From Virgibacillus_O sediminis (lineage in GTDB: Bacteria; Bacillota; Bacilli; Bacillales; Amphibacillaceae), in contig NZ_JBHRRZ010000008.1 in NCBI RefSeq assembly GCF_042643265.1, positions 62,001 through 126,000 of the forward strand: a DNA stretch of 64,000 nucleotides. Reading direction: 5' to 3'. Shown here in pieces: positions 33,227 to 42,729 of the stretch. Each line of letters opens with the position of its first letter. Position 1 is the first letter of the stretch. The notes beneath the pieces are model-generated. The model had not been told where the DNA came from, ran no database searches, and saw nothing but the letters and a program-made list of their open reading frames with translations. Made by a program: the position numbers and the translations under genes.

Positions 33227-33243
33227 TGGTTTACTTTAAACCA
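33227..33243. promoter_or_regulatory. 17-bp palindromic operator ahead of the proline cluster
   Basis: TGGTTTACTTTAAACCA: 7-bp perfect arms with a CTT centre, 67 bases before the first gene. A very similar 17-mer occurs at 47355-47371 ahead of the second cluster. Confidence 0.6.
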
Positions 33244-33309
33244 AAAAGCTGTTAATCTTACTCATAAGATTTAGATTTTTGAAAAAATAAAATAAAGAGG
33301 TGGCATGTC

Positions 33310-34374
33310 TTGTTAAAAGAGACTGAGAGAAGTGTCCAAAGTAAGAAGGTAGGCTTTACTTATCTTTCCCAGGAAGAGTGTATTAAAGCGGGCGGTCTTG
33401 AAATGGAAGGAACTCTAGAGGCAATAGAAAAGTCATTTACTTTACATGCTGAAAATGATGTAGTTCAACCGTCCAAACCTGTTATAAGGTGGGGAGGGCC
33501 GGAGACAGAAGAAACTAGAGGAAGGATAATGACGATGCCTTCCTATCTGGGTGGGGATATTGATATTGCAGGAATGAAATGGATTCCAAGTATGCCAGAA
33601 AACCCAAAAAAGTTAGGGCAGCCTAGAGCATCAGCTATTATCATTCTTTCTGATCCTCATAACGGATTCCCACTTGCTATTATGGATGGAACAATTGTTA
33701 GTGCAATGAGAACCGGAGCGGCGACGGGGGTCGCTGCTAAGTATCTAGCTAATCCATCTTCCAATAGTATTGGAATTATTGGGGCTGGTGTTCAAAGCCA
33801 AACGCAATTAAAAGCATTGACAGAGACATTTAAGGATCAAATTGAAACAATCAAAGTATATGATCTAAATAAGGAAAAGGCTTACGCGTTTGCGAAATCA
33901 ATGACTGCTGAACTTAATGTAAGCGTGTTCAGTGCAAAAAACGCCGAAGAAGCTATAAGGGATTCAGATATAGTCGTAACAGCAACAATGTCATCTTACC
34001 CATATGTGAAAGGTGAATGGTTAAAAGAAGGAGCATTTCATTCTGAAATTTCTTTCTGGGATACCGCTCCAAAAGAAGTAGTACATTACGACAAAGTAGT
34101 AGTGGATGATTTTGAACATGTAAAACACCATGGAGTAGATGTGAGCTACCGAGCAGTTCAAGAAGGATATTTGAAAGAAGAGGAGATAATAAATTTAGGA
34201 GATATAATTATTGGAAAGACCGAAGGGAGAAGAGATTTAAAGCAAAGAATTTTGTTTAACCCTATTGGAATGTCCATTCATGATATATCAGAAGCATATA
34301 GAGTTTATAAAAGTGCTAAAGAAAATGGGATAGGCAACGATATGACATTATGGGATCACCCATATTGGATATAG
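33310..34374 (+). CDS. Ornithine cyclodeaminase/mu-crystallin family protein
   Basis: 354 residues, NAD(P)-binding. The family segment AIMDGTIVSAMRTGAATGVAAKYL and the dinucleotide motif IGIIGAGVQSQTQL are clear. Family members act as ornithine cyclodeaminase, ketimine or pyrroline-2-carboxylate reductase, and the longer branch resembling this one is often labelled tyramine oxidase subunit B. It heads the proline catabolic operon, which favours a reductase feeding L-proline to PutB, but the longer N-terminus and the SEISFWDTAPKEV insertion set it apart from the paralogue at 42730. TTG start after AAGAGGTGG. Confidence 0.8.
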   Translation: MLKETERSVQSKKVGFTYLSQEECIKAGGLEMEGTLEAIEKSFTLHAENDVVQPSKPVIRWGGPETEETRGRIMTMPSYLGGDIDIAGMKWIPSMPENPKKLGQPRASAIIILSDPHNGFPLAIMDGTIVSAMRTGAATGVAAKYLANPSSNSIGIIGAGVQSQTQLKALTETFKDQIETIKVYDLNKEKAYAFAKSMTAELNVSVFSAKNAEEAIRDSDIVVTATMSSYPYVKGEWLKEGAFHSEISFWDTAPKEVVHYDKVVVDDFEHVKHHGVDVSYRAVQEGYLKEEEIINLGDIIIGKTEGRRDLKQRILFNPIGMSIHDISEAYRVYKSAKENGIGNDMTLWDHPYWI

Positions 34375-34398
34375 AAAATATTTAGAAGGGAGTGAGAA

Positions 34399-35319
34399 AT
34401 GGTGTCAAAGGTACTAACAAACACTTTCAGTTCATTATCGAGAAATCAGATTGCGAACAAACTGGCGAAGAAGTATGGTTTAAAGTTTGGTGCTTCTAGA
34501 TTTGTTGCGGGAGATAATATTTCTGATGCAGTAAAGCATGTAAGAGCTCTAAATAATAATGGAATGGCAGCTATGTTGAATTATTTGGGTGAATTTGTGA
34601 CATCTGAAGAAGAAGCAGATCTAGCGACGGAAAATTGTATACGTACATTAGATGCTATTAATAAATATGGACTTGATTGTAATTTAACCGTGAAACCAAC
34701 ATCTTTAGGTTTAGATCTTGACAAGGAAGTTACACTTACTAACTTGAAAAAAATATTAGATGTGGCAAAAGAGTATGATAATTTTGTTAGGGTCGAAATG
34801 GAAGATTACAGTCACTGCCAAGTCACATTAGAAATCTTTAAAGAACTGAAAGCTGAATACGATAACGTTGGCACTGTATTGCAAGCGTATTTATATAGGA
34901 CAGAAAAGGATATCGATGATCTAAATAGGTACAATGCTAATTTACGTCTAGTAAAGGGTGCTTATAATGAGCCGCCAAATATCGCATTTCCAAATAAGGC
35001 AGAGGTAGATGAGAGTTATGAAGCAATAATAAAAACTCATTTACTCAATGGTAATTATGCGGGAGTTGCTTCTCATGATCCGAAAATTATCAGAGAGGTA
35101 ATTAAATTCACGAAAGAAAACAATATTTCAAAGGGTCAATTTGAATTCCAAATGCTTTATGGAATCAGGCCAGAATTACAAAGGAAGTTAGCTGAAAACG
35201 GCTATAAGATGAGGGTTTATGTACCATATGGAATAGATTGGTTTGGTTATTTTATGCGGAGGTTAGCAGAAAGGCCAGAGAACGTATCCTTTGTATTAAA
35301 AAACACTATTAAAAAATAA
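34399..35319 (+). CDS. putB: Proline dehydrogenase
   Basis: 306 residues, monofunctional FAD enzyme oxidising L-proline to 1-pyrroline-5-carboxylate, normally membrane-associated through quinones. Typical segments: LNYLGEFVTSEEEA, CNLTVKPTSLGLDL, VRVEMEDYSHCQVTLEI, RLVKGAYNEPP, FQMLYGIRPELQ and the C-terminal YVPYGIDWFGYFMRRLAERPEN with the proline-binding arginines. It starts 24 bases after the previous gene and 16 bases before pruA. Confidence 0.95.
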   Translation: MVSKVLTNTFSSLSRNQIANKLAKKYGLKFGASRFVAGDNISDAVKHVRALNNNGMAAMLNYLGEFVTSEEEADLATENCIRTLDAINKYGLDCNLTVKPTSLGLDLDKEVTLTNLKKILDVAKEYDNFVRVEMEDYSHCQVTLEIFKELKAEYDNVGTVLQAYLYRTEKDIDDLNRYNANLRLVKGAYNEPPNIAFPNKAEVDESYEAIIKTHLLNGNYAGVASHDPKIIREVIKFTKENNISKGQFEFQMLYGIRPELQRKLAENGYKMRVYVPYGIDWFGYFMRRLAERPENVSFVLKNTIKK

Positions 35320-35335
35320 CAGGAGGAGATTCATT

Positions 35336-36901
35336 ATGAAAACAATTGAAAGAACATTCGAAACTTTTGTAAATGAACCGAATACAGACTTTGAAAAAGG
35401 AAGTGAAGTGAAGGCACTGCAGAGGGCGATTGCTAAAATTAAAAAAGACTTGCCACAGCAGTATCCACTGGTTATTGGCGGAGAAAGAATTTATACGGAC
35501 GAAAAGATTCATTCTATTAACCCCGCAAAAAAAGACAAGGTAGTAGGTTATGCTAGTAAGGCAAATAAAGACCATGCAGAAAAGGCATTACAAGTAGCAA
35601 CGGAAACGTTTAAGTCCTGGAAACAAACCACTGCTGAAGAACGAGCAGAGTATTTATTTAAAGCAGCAGATATTATGAGAGAACGTCGTCATGAATTCAG
35701 TGCTACTCTAATCCTAGAAGCTGGAAAAAATTATGAAGAAGCAGACGCTGAGGTATCTGAAGCGATTGATTTCTTAGAATTCTACGGAAGATCCGCGATA
35801 AAACTTGAAAGTGATAATCATGATGTGAAAAGCATAGAAGGAGAAAGAAACAGACTTAAATATGTTCCATTAGGTGTAGGGTTTATTATCCCACCTTGGA
35901 ACTTCCCTCTAGCAATTTGCATTGGACTAACGGCTTCTGCGGTTGTTACTGGTAATACAACTTTATTAAAACCAGCTTCACTAACACCGGGTATTGCATA
36001 TAAGTTTTTTGAAATCATTGAAGAAGCTGGTCTTCCAGATGGAGTTATTAATTTTGTTACTGGGGATTCGTCGGAGATTGGTGATTATCTTACAGGTCAT
36101 CCAAAAACAAGATTCGTTAGTTTCACAGGATCTAAAGATGTTGGACTCCACATCAATGAGATTGTAGGAAGAACTGCAGAAGGGCAAATCTGGATTAAAC
36201 GTTTAAATGCTGAAATGGGTGGAAAAGACGGTATCGTAATTGATGAGACTGCAGATTTAGAAGCTGCGGCACAAGCTATTATTGATTCCGGGTTTACCTT
36301 CCAAGGGCAGAAGTGTTCTGCAGGTTCACGAGTAGTGGTGGTAGAAAGCGTTTATGATGAATTGATTGAAAAAGTAGTGGATCGGGCAAAACAAATTACA
36401 GTTGGTAATGGTGAAGAAAATAATTTTGTAGGCCCAGTTATTGATCAAAAAGCATACAATAAAATCTTGGAGTATATTGAGATTGGTAAAAAAGAAGCGA
36501 AACTCGTATTAGGCGGCAATACGGGTGATGATGAAGGGTATTATATTGAACCAACCATCTTTATAGATGCAGAAAAAGATGATGTCATCATGCAAGAAGA
36601 AATTTTCGGACCGGTAATTGCCATAGCAAAAGCAAAAGACTGGGAAGAAGCCATTGATATTTATAATAGCACAGATTACGGTCTCACTGGTGGATTCTTC
36701 TCTTCCGAGCAATCAAGGATTGATCAAGCAGTAAATAAAATGCATTGTGGAAATTTATATATTAACAGAAATATTACTGGCGCACTAGTTGGAGTTCATC
36801 CATTCGGTGGATTTAACTTATCTGGTACGGACTCCAAAGCGGGTAGCTATGATTATTTGAAACTATTTAGCCAAGGTAAACTCTATACACAAAAGCTATA
36901 A
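35336..36901 (+). CDS. pruA: 1-pyrroline-5-carboxylate (L-glutamate gamma-semialdehyde) dehydrogenase
   Basis: 521 residues, NAD-dependent aldehyde dehydrogenase that turns the PutB product into glutamate. Active-site Cys327 lies in FQGQKCSAGSR and the general-base Glu in LNAEMGGKDGIVID. VPLGVGFIIPPWNFPLAI and the terminal HPFGGFNLSGTDSKAGSYDYL are characteristic of this branch (RocA/PruA). The ribosome site is AGGAGGAG. A terminator follows. Confidence 0.95.
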   Translation: MKTIERTFETFVNEPNTDFEKGSEVKALQRAIAKIKKDLPQQYPLVIGGERIYTDEKIHSINPAKKDKVVGYASKANKDHAEKALQVATETFKSWKQTTAEERAEYLFKAADIMRERRHEFSATLILEAGKNYEEADAEVSEAIDFLEFYGRSAIKLESDNHDVKSIEGERNRLKYVPLGVGFIIPPWNFPLAICIGLTASAVVTGNTTLLKPASLTPGIAYKFFEIIEEAGLPDGVINFVTGDSSEIGDYLTGHPKTRFVSFTGSKDVGLHINEIVGRTAEGQIWIKRLNAEMGGKDGIVIDETADLEAAAQAIIDSGFTFQGQKCSAGSRVVVVESVYDELIEKVVDRAKQITVGNGEENNFVGPVIDQKAYNKILEYIEIGKKEAKLVLGGNTGDDEGYYIEPTIFIDAEKDDVIMQEEIFGPVIAIAKAKDWEEAIDIYNSTDYGLTGGFFSSEQSRIDQAVNKMHCGNLYINRNITGALVGVHPFGGFNLSGTDSKAGSYDYLKLFSQGKLYTQKL

Positions 36902-36911
36902 TATAAGTTTT

Positions 36912-36942
36912 GAATCTCCCTAGATATAACTTAGGGAGATTC
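36912..36942 (+). terminator. Terminator after pruA
   Basis: GAATCTCCCTA and TAGGGAGATTC form an 11-bp perfect stem with a 9-base loop, followed by TCCTTT. Confidence 0.85.
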
Positions 36943-37031
36943 TCCTTTAATTCTTTAAAAGCATATTCTCCACTATGAATAATTGAAAAAGATTTTAATC
37001 TAACAACAGCATAATTAGGGAGTGAGTGGTA

Positions 37032-38069
37032 GTGTATATAAGCGAGAAAATGAAAACAGAATCTAATAAAGGTATTATGAAGATTACAACCTTAGATACC
37101 CATACTGGCGGTGACCCTACAAGAATCGTTACCGATGGATTGCCTGAAATAATAGGGGATACTATGATAGAGAAAAAACGTTATTTAATTGATCATTACG
37201 ACAACATTCGTACCAGTTTAATGCATGAGCCAAGAGGTCACCGTGATATGTTTGGAGCAATTTTATTAGAGCCTACTTCTCCAACTGCAGATATAGGTGT
37301 TGTTTTTATGGATACAGGCGGATATTTAAATATGTGTGGCCATGGGACCATCGGGGTGGTGACGGCAATAATTGAATCTGGGATTGTTGATAAATCAGGA
37401 AATGAGATTGAGTTAGTGTTGGATACACCGGCTGGGTTAGTAGAGATTAAAGCGAGAATGAAAGAGGATAAGGTAACAAGTGTATCATTGAAAAATGTCC
37501 CTTCCTTCTCTTGGATCAAAGATAAAAGAGTTACTATCTCCGGAATAGGAGAAATTCATGTAGACGTTTCTTTTGGTGGAAGTTTTTATGTTTTTGTAAA
37601 TCCGAGAGAGTTGAATATAGATTTAATTCCTGCAAATGCTGATAGACTCAGAAGTTTAGGGATGCTGATTAAAGAAGAAGTAAATAAACAAATTCCAGTT
37701 CAACATCCAACGGTGGAGGATATCAATACAATAGATCTAGTTTTGTTTCTAGATAAATCTGATACAGAAGGAGTGAATACGAGAAATGTAGCGGTATTTG
37801 GAGAAAGTAATGTTGCACGTTCGGCATGCGGAACAGGGCTAAGTGCCCAAATGGCTGCTATCTATAATAGTAAGTTATCTCTGAATGAAACGTATGTAAC
37901 AGAAAGCTTCATTGGTACAACGATGAGAGGTGTTTTAGTGGAAGAAGTTAAACTTGAAAATAAAGTAGGAGTCATACCAATTATAACAGGAGATGCAGTC
38001 GTAACTGGACAACATGAATTTTATATTGATAGGCGAGACTCATTGAGCAGAGGTTTTTTATTGGACTAA
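37032..38069 (+). CDS. Proline racemase / 4-hydroxyproline epimerase family protein (Cys/Cys type)
   Basis: 345 residues from the GTG at 37032; a GTG two codons upstream is also possible. Both catalytic cysteines are present: MCGHGTIG in the N-terminal half and SACGTGLSAQMA in the C-terminal half. The Cys/Cys pair is that of proline racemases and 4-hydroxyproline 2-epimerases. LDTHTGGDPTRIV is the usual N-terminal segment. With PutB and PruA beside it, D-proline or hydroxyproline is converted into a form the operon can oxidise. Sequence alone does not separate the two activities. Confidence 0.87.
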   Translation: MYISEKMKTESNKGIMKITTLDTHTGGDPTRIVTDGLPEIIGDTMIEKKRYLIDHYDNIRTSLMHEPRGHRDMFGAILLEPTSPTADIGVVFMDTGGYLNMCGHGTIGVVTAIIESGIVDKSGNEIELVLDTPAGLVEIKARMKEDKVTSVSLKNVPSFSWIKDKRVTISGIGEIHVDVSFGGSFYVFVNPRELNIDLIPANADRLRSLGMLIKEEVNKQIPVQHPTVEDINTIDLVLFLDKSDTEGVNTRNVAVFGESNVARSACGTGLSAQMAAIYNSKLSLNETYVTESFIGTTMRGVLVEEVKLENKVGVIPIITGDAVVTGQHEFYIDRRDSLSRGFLLD

Positions 38070-38385
38070 CTTCTAAGTTGCTTAACATAAATTTTCCTAA
38101 TATTTATATAGGTAGCCATATTGTTAAAATTAGTATATCCATAATTGGAACGGGCTGTTGAGAAAAATCTTGACAGCCTAATGTTAATCGCCTGTTCTCT
38201 TGAGAATTCCATTCCATATTTATTCTTCCTCGCGTCATGGAGAGTAGAGCTAAAATCCATTAAAAAACCTAAAATTAAAATTACAGATATGGGCTGCCGA
38301 ATCATAATTCACCATTGCAATCGATATTACATTAGATTGTAAAATTATCACTGATGTAATTTCCATAAAGAGGAGTGAAGAATTA

Positions 38386-39948
38386 GTGAAAAAGAGTAAT
38401 TCTATACTGTATATTTCATTAACATTGATTTTTTCTTTTGTAGTTTGGGGTCTAACTAGTCCAAAGAGTTTAGAAATGACTGTTAATACCATAGAGTCTT
38501 TTTTTACCAATCAATTTGGGTGGCTATATTTAATGGGAACTACTGGGTTTCTAGTCTTTTTACTTTATCTGGCTTTCAGCCGTTTTGGCTCTATCAAGTT
38601 AGGAAAAGATGATGAAAAGCCGGAGTTCAGTAAATTTACTTGGTTTGCCTTTTTATTTTCTGCAGGGACTGGTATTGGACTAGTGTTTTATGGTGTTGCA
38701 GAGCCTTTGATCCATTTTTCCAACCCTCCAGTTGAACCCTCCGACCAAGTTGATGCAGCAAATATAGCAATGAGATCAGCCTTTTTTCACTACGGATTAC
38801 ATGCATGGGCTATTTTTGGTACGGTTGCCTTAGCATCAGCCTATTTTAATTACCGAAAGAATACTACAGGTTTAATTAGCGGCATTTTTTATCCTATTTT
38901 TGGTGATCGAGTAAATGGACCTCTAGGGAAGATGATTGATATTTTAACAGTCTTAGCGACAACATTTGGAGTTGCTACAACCTTTGGATTCGGAACTGTT
39001 CAAATTGGAGGTGGTATTTCTCATTTGTTCCCCACTATTCCGAATTCTATTACCACTTATCTATGTATAATAGGATTCGCTACTGTGTTATATATCTTAT
39101 CTTCTCAAACAGGCCTAAAGAGGGGCATTAAGTATTTCAGTCAAATAAATATGACTCTCTCCATTGTCTTATTACTATTTGTTTTTGTCATGGGGAATCC
39201 GCAATTTATTATGAGTTTGATTTCAAATAGTACAAGTGATTATCTTCAAAATTTAGTAGGAATGAGTTTGTTTGCAGGGTCTTTTAGTGAACAAAGTAGC
39301 CTTTGGGTCGAAGATTGGACTATATTTTATTGGGCTTGGTACATTTCTTGGGCTCCCTATGTTGGTTCATTTATTGCCCGTGTTTCTAAAGGGCGAACAA
39401 TAAGAGAATTTGTATTAGGGGTTATTGCAGCTCCCACTGCCTTTGGGATTATTTGGTTTTCGACATTTGGAGGAACAGCATTATCATTCGACTTATTCTC
39501 TGAAGTTGGAATAAGTCAGGTAATGAATACTCAAGGAGTGGAATATGCCATCTTTGTGCTACTGGACCAATTTCCTTTAAGTTTTGCTTCATCTCTGCTG
39601 GCCATTGTGCTGTTATTTACCTACTTTATTGCATCAGCAGATTCAGCAACCTATGTGCTAGGTATCCAGACAACAGGGAATCTCAACCCTTCAAATAAGA
39701 TTAAATTTATATGGGGAGTTATAGTATCTGGGGTAACTTCTTTATTACTATGGATAGGCGGTTTAAATGCCTTGCAGACAACATTAATGATTGTTGCTCT
39801 TCCCATTGTTATATTGATGATTTTGATGAACATATCTTTATTTAAATCATTAAAAGAAGAAGAAGAAGTCGCCAATAGTAATAACATCCGAAAGTTTGAG
39901 AAATCCAACAAGTCAGTGCCAGAACAAGTAGCATCTAAGTATAACTAA
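38386..39948 (+). CDS. BCCT-family betaine/carnitine/choline transporter
   Basis: 520 residues, 12 membrane helices. Family signatures: FSAGTGIGLVFYGVAEP, and the helix 8 segment DWTIFYWAWYISWAPYVGSF followed by IARVSKGRTIREF. It imports a quaternary amine such as glycine betaine or proline betaine with Na+. Location inside a proline operon suggests proline betaine (stachydrine) or hydroxyproline betaine, which would be demethylated to proline; no demethylase gene is present in this window. GTG start after GAGGAG. The gap 38070-38385 before it shows no promoter I can trust. Confidence 0.9.
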   Translation: MKKSNSILYISLTLIFSFVVWGLTSPKSLEMTVNTIESFFTNQFGWLYLMGTTGFLVFLLYLAFSRFGSIKLGKDDEKPEFSKFTWFAFLFSAGTGIGLVFYGVAEPLIHFSNPPVEPSDQVDAANIAMRSAFFHYGLHAWAIFGTVALASAYFNYRKNTTGLISGIFYPIFGDRVNGPLGKMIDILTVLATTFGVATTFGFGTVQIGGGISHLFPTIPNSITTYLCIIGFATVLYILSSQTGLKRGIKYFSQINMTLSIVLLLFVFVMGNPQFIMSLISNSTSDYLQNLVGMSLFAGSFSEQSSLWVEDWTIFYWAWYISWAPYVGSFIARVSKGRTIREFVLGVIAAPTAFGIIWFSTFGGTALSFDLFSEVGISQVMNTQGVEYAIFVLLDQFPLSFASSLLAIVLLFTYFIASADSATYVLGIQTTGNLNPSNKIKFIWGVIVSGVTSLLLWIGGLNALQTTLMIVALPIVILMILMNISLFKSLKEEEEVANSNNIRKFEKSNKSVPEQVASKYN

Positions 39949-39990
39949 GAGACTTGCTACTCCAAGTAAAGAATAGGAAAAGGTCATAAT

Positions 39991-40037
39991 CAGTAAAAAT
40001 ATAGTTTGCTTGTTCAAAACAAACTATGTTTTTACTG
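39991..40037 (+). terminator. Terminator between BCCT and PutP genes
   Basis: CAGTAAAAA and ATAGTTTG pair with CAAACTAT and GTTTTTACTG in one long hairpin with an 11-base loop. Confidence 0.75.
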
Positions 40038-40042
40038 ATAAA

Positions 40043-40056
40043 TGAAAGCGTTTAAA
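40043..40056. promoter_or_regulatory. cre-like box ahead of PutP
   Basis: TGAAAGCGTTTAAA matches the CcpA consensus at 13 of 14 positions. It lies 46 bases before the small membrane protein that precedes the symporter. Confidence 0.5.
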
Positions 40057-40101
40057 TATATAAAATTGAGAGTAGTTTATATTTAAGAAGGGGGAACCAA
40101 A

Positions 40102-40221
40102 ATGGACTATTTTTTAACGATAGCGACCGTTTTCTGGGTGTTTGTTCCCATGTTGTTATGCGTTATTTCATCCTTAATATTTCTTAAAAAGGATTCGGGA
40201 AATGGCAAATCTAATAAATAG
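40102..40221 (+). CDS. Small membrane protein paired with a sodium symporter, copy 1
   Basis: 39 residues: one hydrophobic helix (ATVFWVFVPMLLCVISSLIF) and a short basic tail. AAGGGGGAACC precedes the ATG. It ends 17 bases before PutP. A second tiny protein with the same F[VI]PM core lies directly ahead of the other PutP gene on the opposite strand (46556-46696). Sodium:solute symporters with a small accessory subunit are known, so a stabilising or regulatory partner is likely. Confidence 0.7.
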   Translation: MDYFLTIATVFWVFVPMLLCVISSLIFLKKDSGNGKSNK

Positions 40222-40238
40222 AAGGGGAGAATATACTT

Positions 40239-41780
40239 ATGGGCGAACACATTTCTTTAATCGTCATGATTTTCTACTTCCTAGTTTTACTTTTAATAGG
40301 CTATTTAGCTTATCGTAAGACAAATGACTTTTCAGATTATATCTTAGGGGGGAGAAAATTAGGTCCCGTAGTTGGTGGAATTGCAACTGGCGCAAACGAT
40401 ATGAGTAGCTGGCTATTACTTGGGTTGCCAGGGGCAGTATATGTAAGTGGTATGTCGGGATCTTGGTTGGCTATCGGCCTTTGTATCGGAGCATATATTA
40501 ATTGGCAATTTGTTGGGAAAAGATTGCGGGTCTATACACAGGTATCTAAAAACTCACTGACATTACCAGATTTTTTGGAGAATCGATTTGAAGATAAAGA
40601 TAGAGTATTGAGAATGATCTCTTCATTATTTATCTTAGTTTTCTTTGCCTTTTATATTTCCTCCGGGTTAGTCGGAGGAGCTATTCTATTTGAAAGCATT
40701 TTTGATATTCCTTATTTGACAGCTTTAATAATCGGTTCCATTATTATTTGTGCGTATACATTTATTGGTGGCTTTTTCGCCGTAGCATGGACAGACTTTT
40801 TGCAGGGAACATTAATGTTTATTGCTTTGTTGATTGTTCCCGTAGTGGCCATTGCCACTATGGGCGGATGGAATTCTACAATGGATGCTGTTGGCAGCAT
40901 TGATTTTGGCCATTTGGATATATTTTCAGGGACTACCTCGCTTGGAATTATCTCTTTATTGGCATGGGGGCTGGGGTATTTCGGACAGCCTCATGTAATT
41001 GTTCGTTTTATGTCAATGAAATCAACAAAGGATATTACTATAGGGACTACGATTTATACAACTTGGAATTTTCTTGCTTTGCTTGGGGCTATTTTCACCG
41101 GGTTTGTCGGAATCGCTTATTTTAATAGTAATCCATTAGAAAATTCAGAAACAGTTTTTATAGCATTTGCCCAGAATCTGTTTAATCCATGGATTTCCGG
41201 TTTCCTGTTGGTAGCTGTGTTATCAGCTATCATGAGTACAATCAGTTCACAACTTTTGGTATCGGCAACAGCTATCTCGGAGGATTTCTACAAAGGATTT
41301 ATTAGAAAAAATGCCTCACAAAAAGAATTATTGATAGTAGTACGGCTAAGTGTTTTAGTGGTTTCCATTTTTGCGATTTTTTTGGCTTTGAATCCAGAGA
41401 GTTCCGTCTTAGGCTTGGTTGGTTATGCGTGGGCTGGGTTCGGTTCTGTTTTCGGTCCGGTTATCCTTTTAGCTTTATTTTGGAAGGGAACAACGAAAAA
41501 TGGTGCGATGGCAGGGATGTTAATCGGAGGTCTGACTGTTATTTTCTGGAGTATCTTATCCACTCCTCCTGAAGGCATGGAGCAAAGTGCTGCCATAATC
41601 CCATTTGAGCTATACGAACTGGTTCCTGGATTTTTCTTATCCCTAATAGCCACCTTTGCATTCTCCAAAGTCGGCAGAAAACCAAGCAAGGAAATGCTCG
41701 AAGAGTTTGAGATGATGAAGAAGTACATTGGACCTAAGCCTGTAGACAGAGAAAAAGAAGATCTAAAGGTAGGTATATAA
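40239..41780 (+). CDS. putP: Sodium/proline symporter, PutP family
   Basis: 513 residues, 13 membrane helices, SSS family. RKTNDFSDYILGGRKLGP, then ANDMSSWLLLGLPGAVY, GYFGQPHVIVRFM and the SQLLVSATAISEDFYK segment match PutP. It imports L-proline with Na+. The ribosome site is AGAAGGGGAG. It shares over half its residues with the symporter at 45063. Substrate could also include hydroxyproline, given its neighbours. Confidence 0.9.
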   Translation: MGEHISLIVMIFYFLVLLLIGYLAYRKTNDFSDYILGGRKLGPVVGGIATGANDMSSWLLLGLPGAVYVSGMSGSWLAIGLCIGAYINWQFVGKRLRVYTQVSKNSLTLPDFLENRFEDKDRVLRMISSLFILVFFAFYISSGLVGGAILFESIFDIPYLTALIIGSIIICAYTFIGGFFAVAWTDFLQGTLMFIALLIVPVVAIATMGGWNSTMDAVGSIDFGHLDIFSGTTSLGIISLLAWGLGYFGQPHVIVRFMSMKSTKDITIGTTIYTTWNFLALLGAIFTGFVGIAYFNSNPLENSETVFIAFAQNLFNPWISGFLLVAVLSAIMSTISSQLLVSATAISEDFYKGFIRKNASQKELLIVVRLSVLVVSIFAIFLALNPESSVLGLVGYAWAGFGSVFGPVILLALFWKGTTKNGAMAGMLIGGLTVIFWSILSTPPEGMEQSAAIIPFELYELVPGFFLSLIATFAFSKVGRKPSKEMLEEFEMMKKYIGPKPVDREKEDLKVGI

Positions 41781-42385
41781 AGTGAAAAAAGGAAAGCACA
41801 ATCCGGACTGGCCACTATGTGTATTGGGGTGGATAGGAAATTGCCATGGTAGTTGAAAATTACCCCATTATGCTATTTGAATTGTTAAATGGACGATTAT
41901 TACTTTATATAATAAATTGGTAGAATGTGTTTAAATTTACTTAGGGGAAAAGGAGATTCTTATTAAGAATTGCCTTTTTTCTTTTTTTGTAAGACAACGT
42001 TTATGTTATATATTTACTAAGATGTACTAAGATTGAAACGCACGACAATACGTACCTCATAGAAACCTTGACTGAAGAGAATCGGGATTTATTTTTACGG
42101 ATTATGGAGAAAGATGAGGAAATACAATTTGATGCCATTTTTTTCTGATTATAAACTATGTCATAAGGAGAAGTTTTAATGAATTTCCTATATCTTATTT
42201 CCTGAGCGATGTCACTATTAGGATAAATTTATACCTTTAAATGGAAGCCTTCATTTAAATGGATTAGTCTGTCGAAAACTGCTGAGGTGATCCTGATCAC
42301 CCATTAATTCGCCTCATTCCTCTGATCCCTTGATTAAAAGTCAGTATAATTGAGCTTCGCTCATACAAATAATTAACTCACTGGT

Positions 42386-42455
42386 AAAACAGGTTTGCCT
42401 GGTATTGATCCATCATCATATATATAAGGTTATCGATCCACAAACCTGTTTTTTA
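42386..42455. terminator. Terminator-like hairpin
   Basis: AAAACAGGTTTG (42386-42397) and CAAACCTGTTTT (42440-42451) pair over 12 bp around a 42-base loop and end in TTTTTT on the plus strand. Confidence 0.55.
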
Positions 42456-42573
42456 ATAATGTGTGTCTAACTACGTGCGTATATGAATGAAGACATGGAA
42501 AAATCCAACGTCTACCATATTTCTGATGCACTTTTGAGGTAATTTTGAATCACCTCTGCCATGACAAGGACCA

Positions 42574-42632
42574 GCCTCCTGTAGAAAACTAGCACCATAG
42601 AGTGCTCGTTTTCTATACAGGAGGCTTTTTTA
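42574..42632 (+). terminator. Strong terminator-like hairpin
   Basis: GCCTCCTGTAGAAAAC (42574-42589) pairs with GTTTTCTATACAGGAGGC (42608-42625), with an inner AGCAC/GTGCT stem and a TTTTTT tail. No nearby gene feeds it from the plus strand, so it may be a relic of a lost gene. Confidence 0.75.
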
Positions 42633-42729
42633 ATGGTTAAATATCGAGCCATAAAACAGCTACAAATAATAAGATGGGATTGGCAACCCTCTCTAACAAA
42701 GAGTTAACTTACCTTATCATTCTAAACTT

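Larger units (their letters stand above)
41781..42729. other. 949-base gap between convergent proline clusters
   Basis: No intact gene. It holds two hairpins described separately and an open piece of about 45 codons ending near 42149 (TEENRDLFLRIMEKDEEI in part) that I do not recognise and that lacks a start. The remainder is AT-rich without visible structure. Confidence 0.5.
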
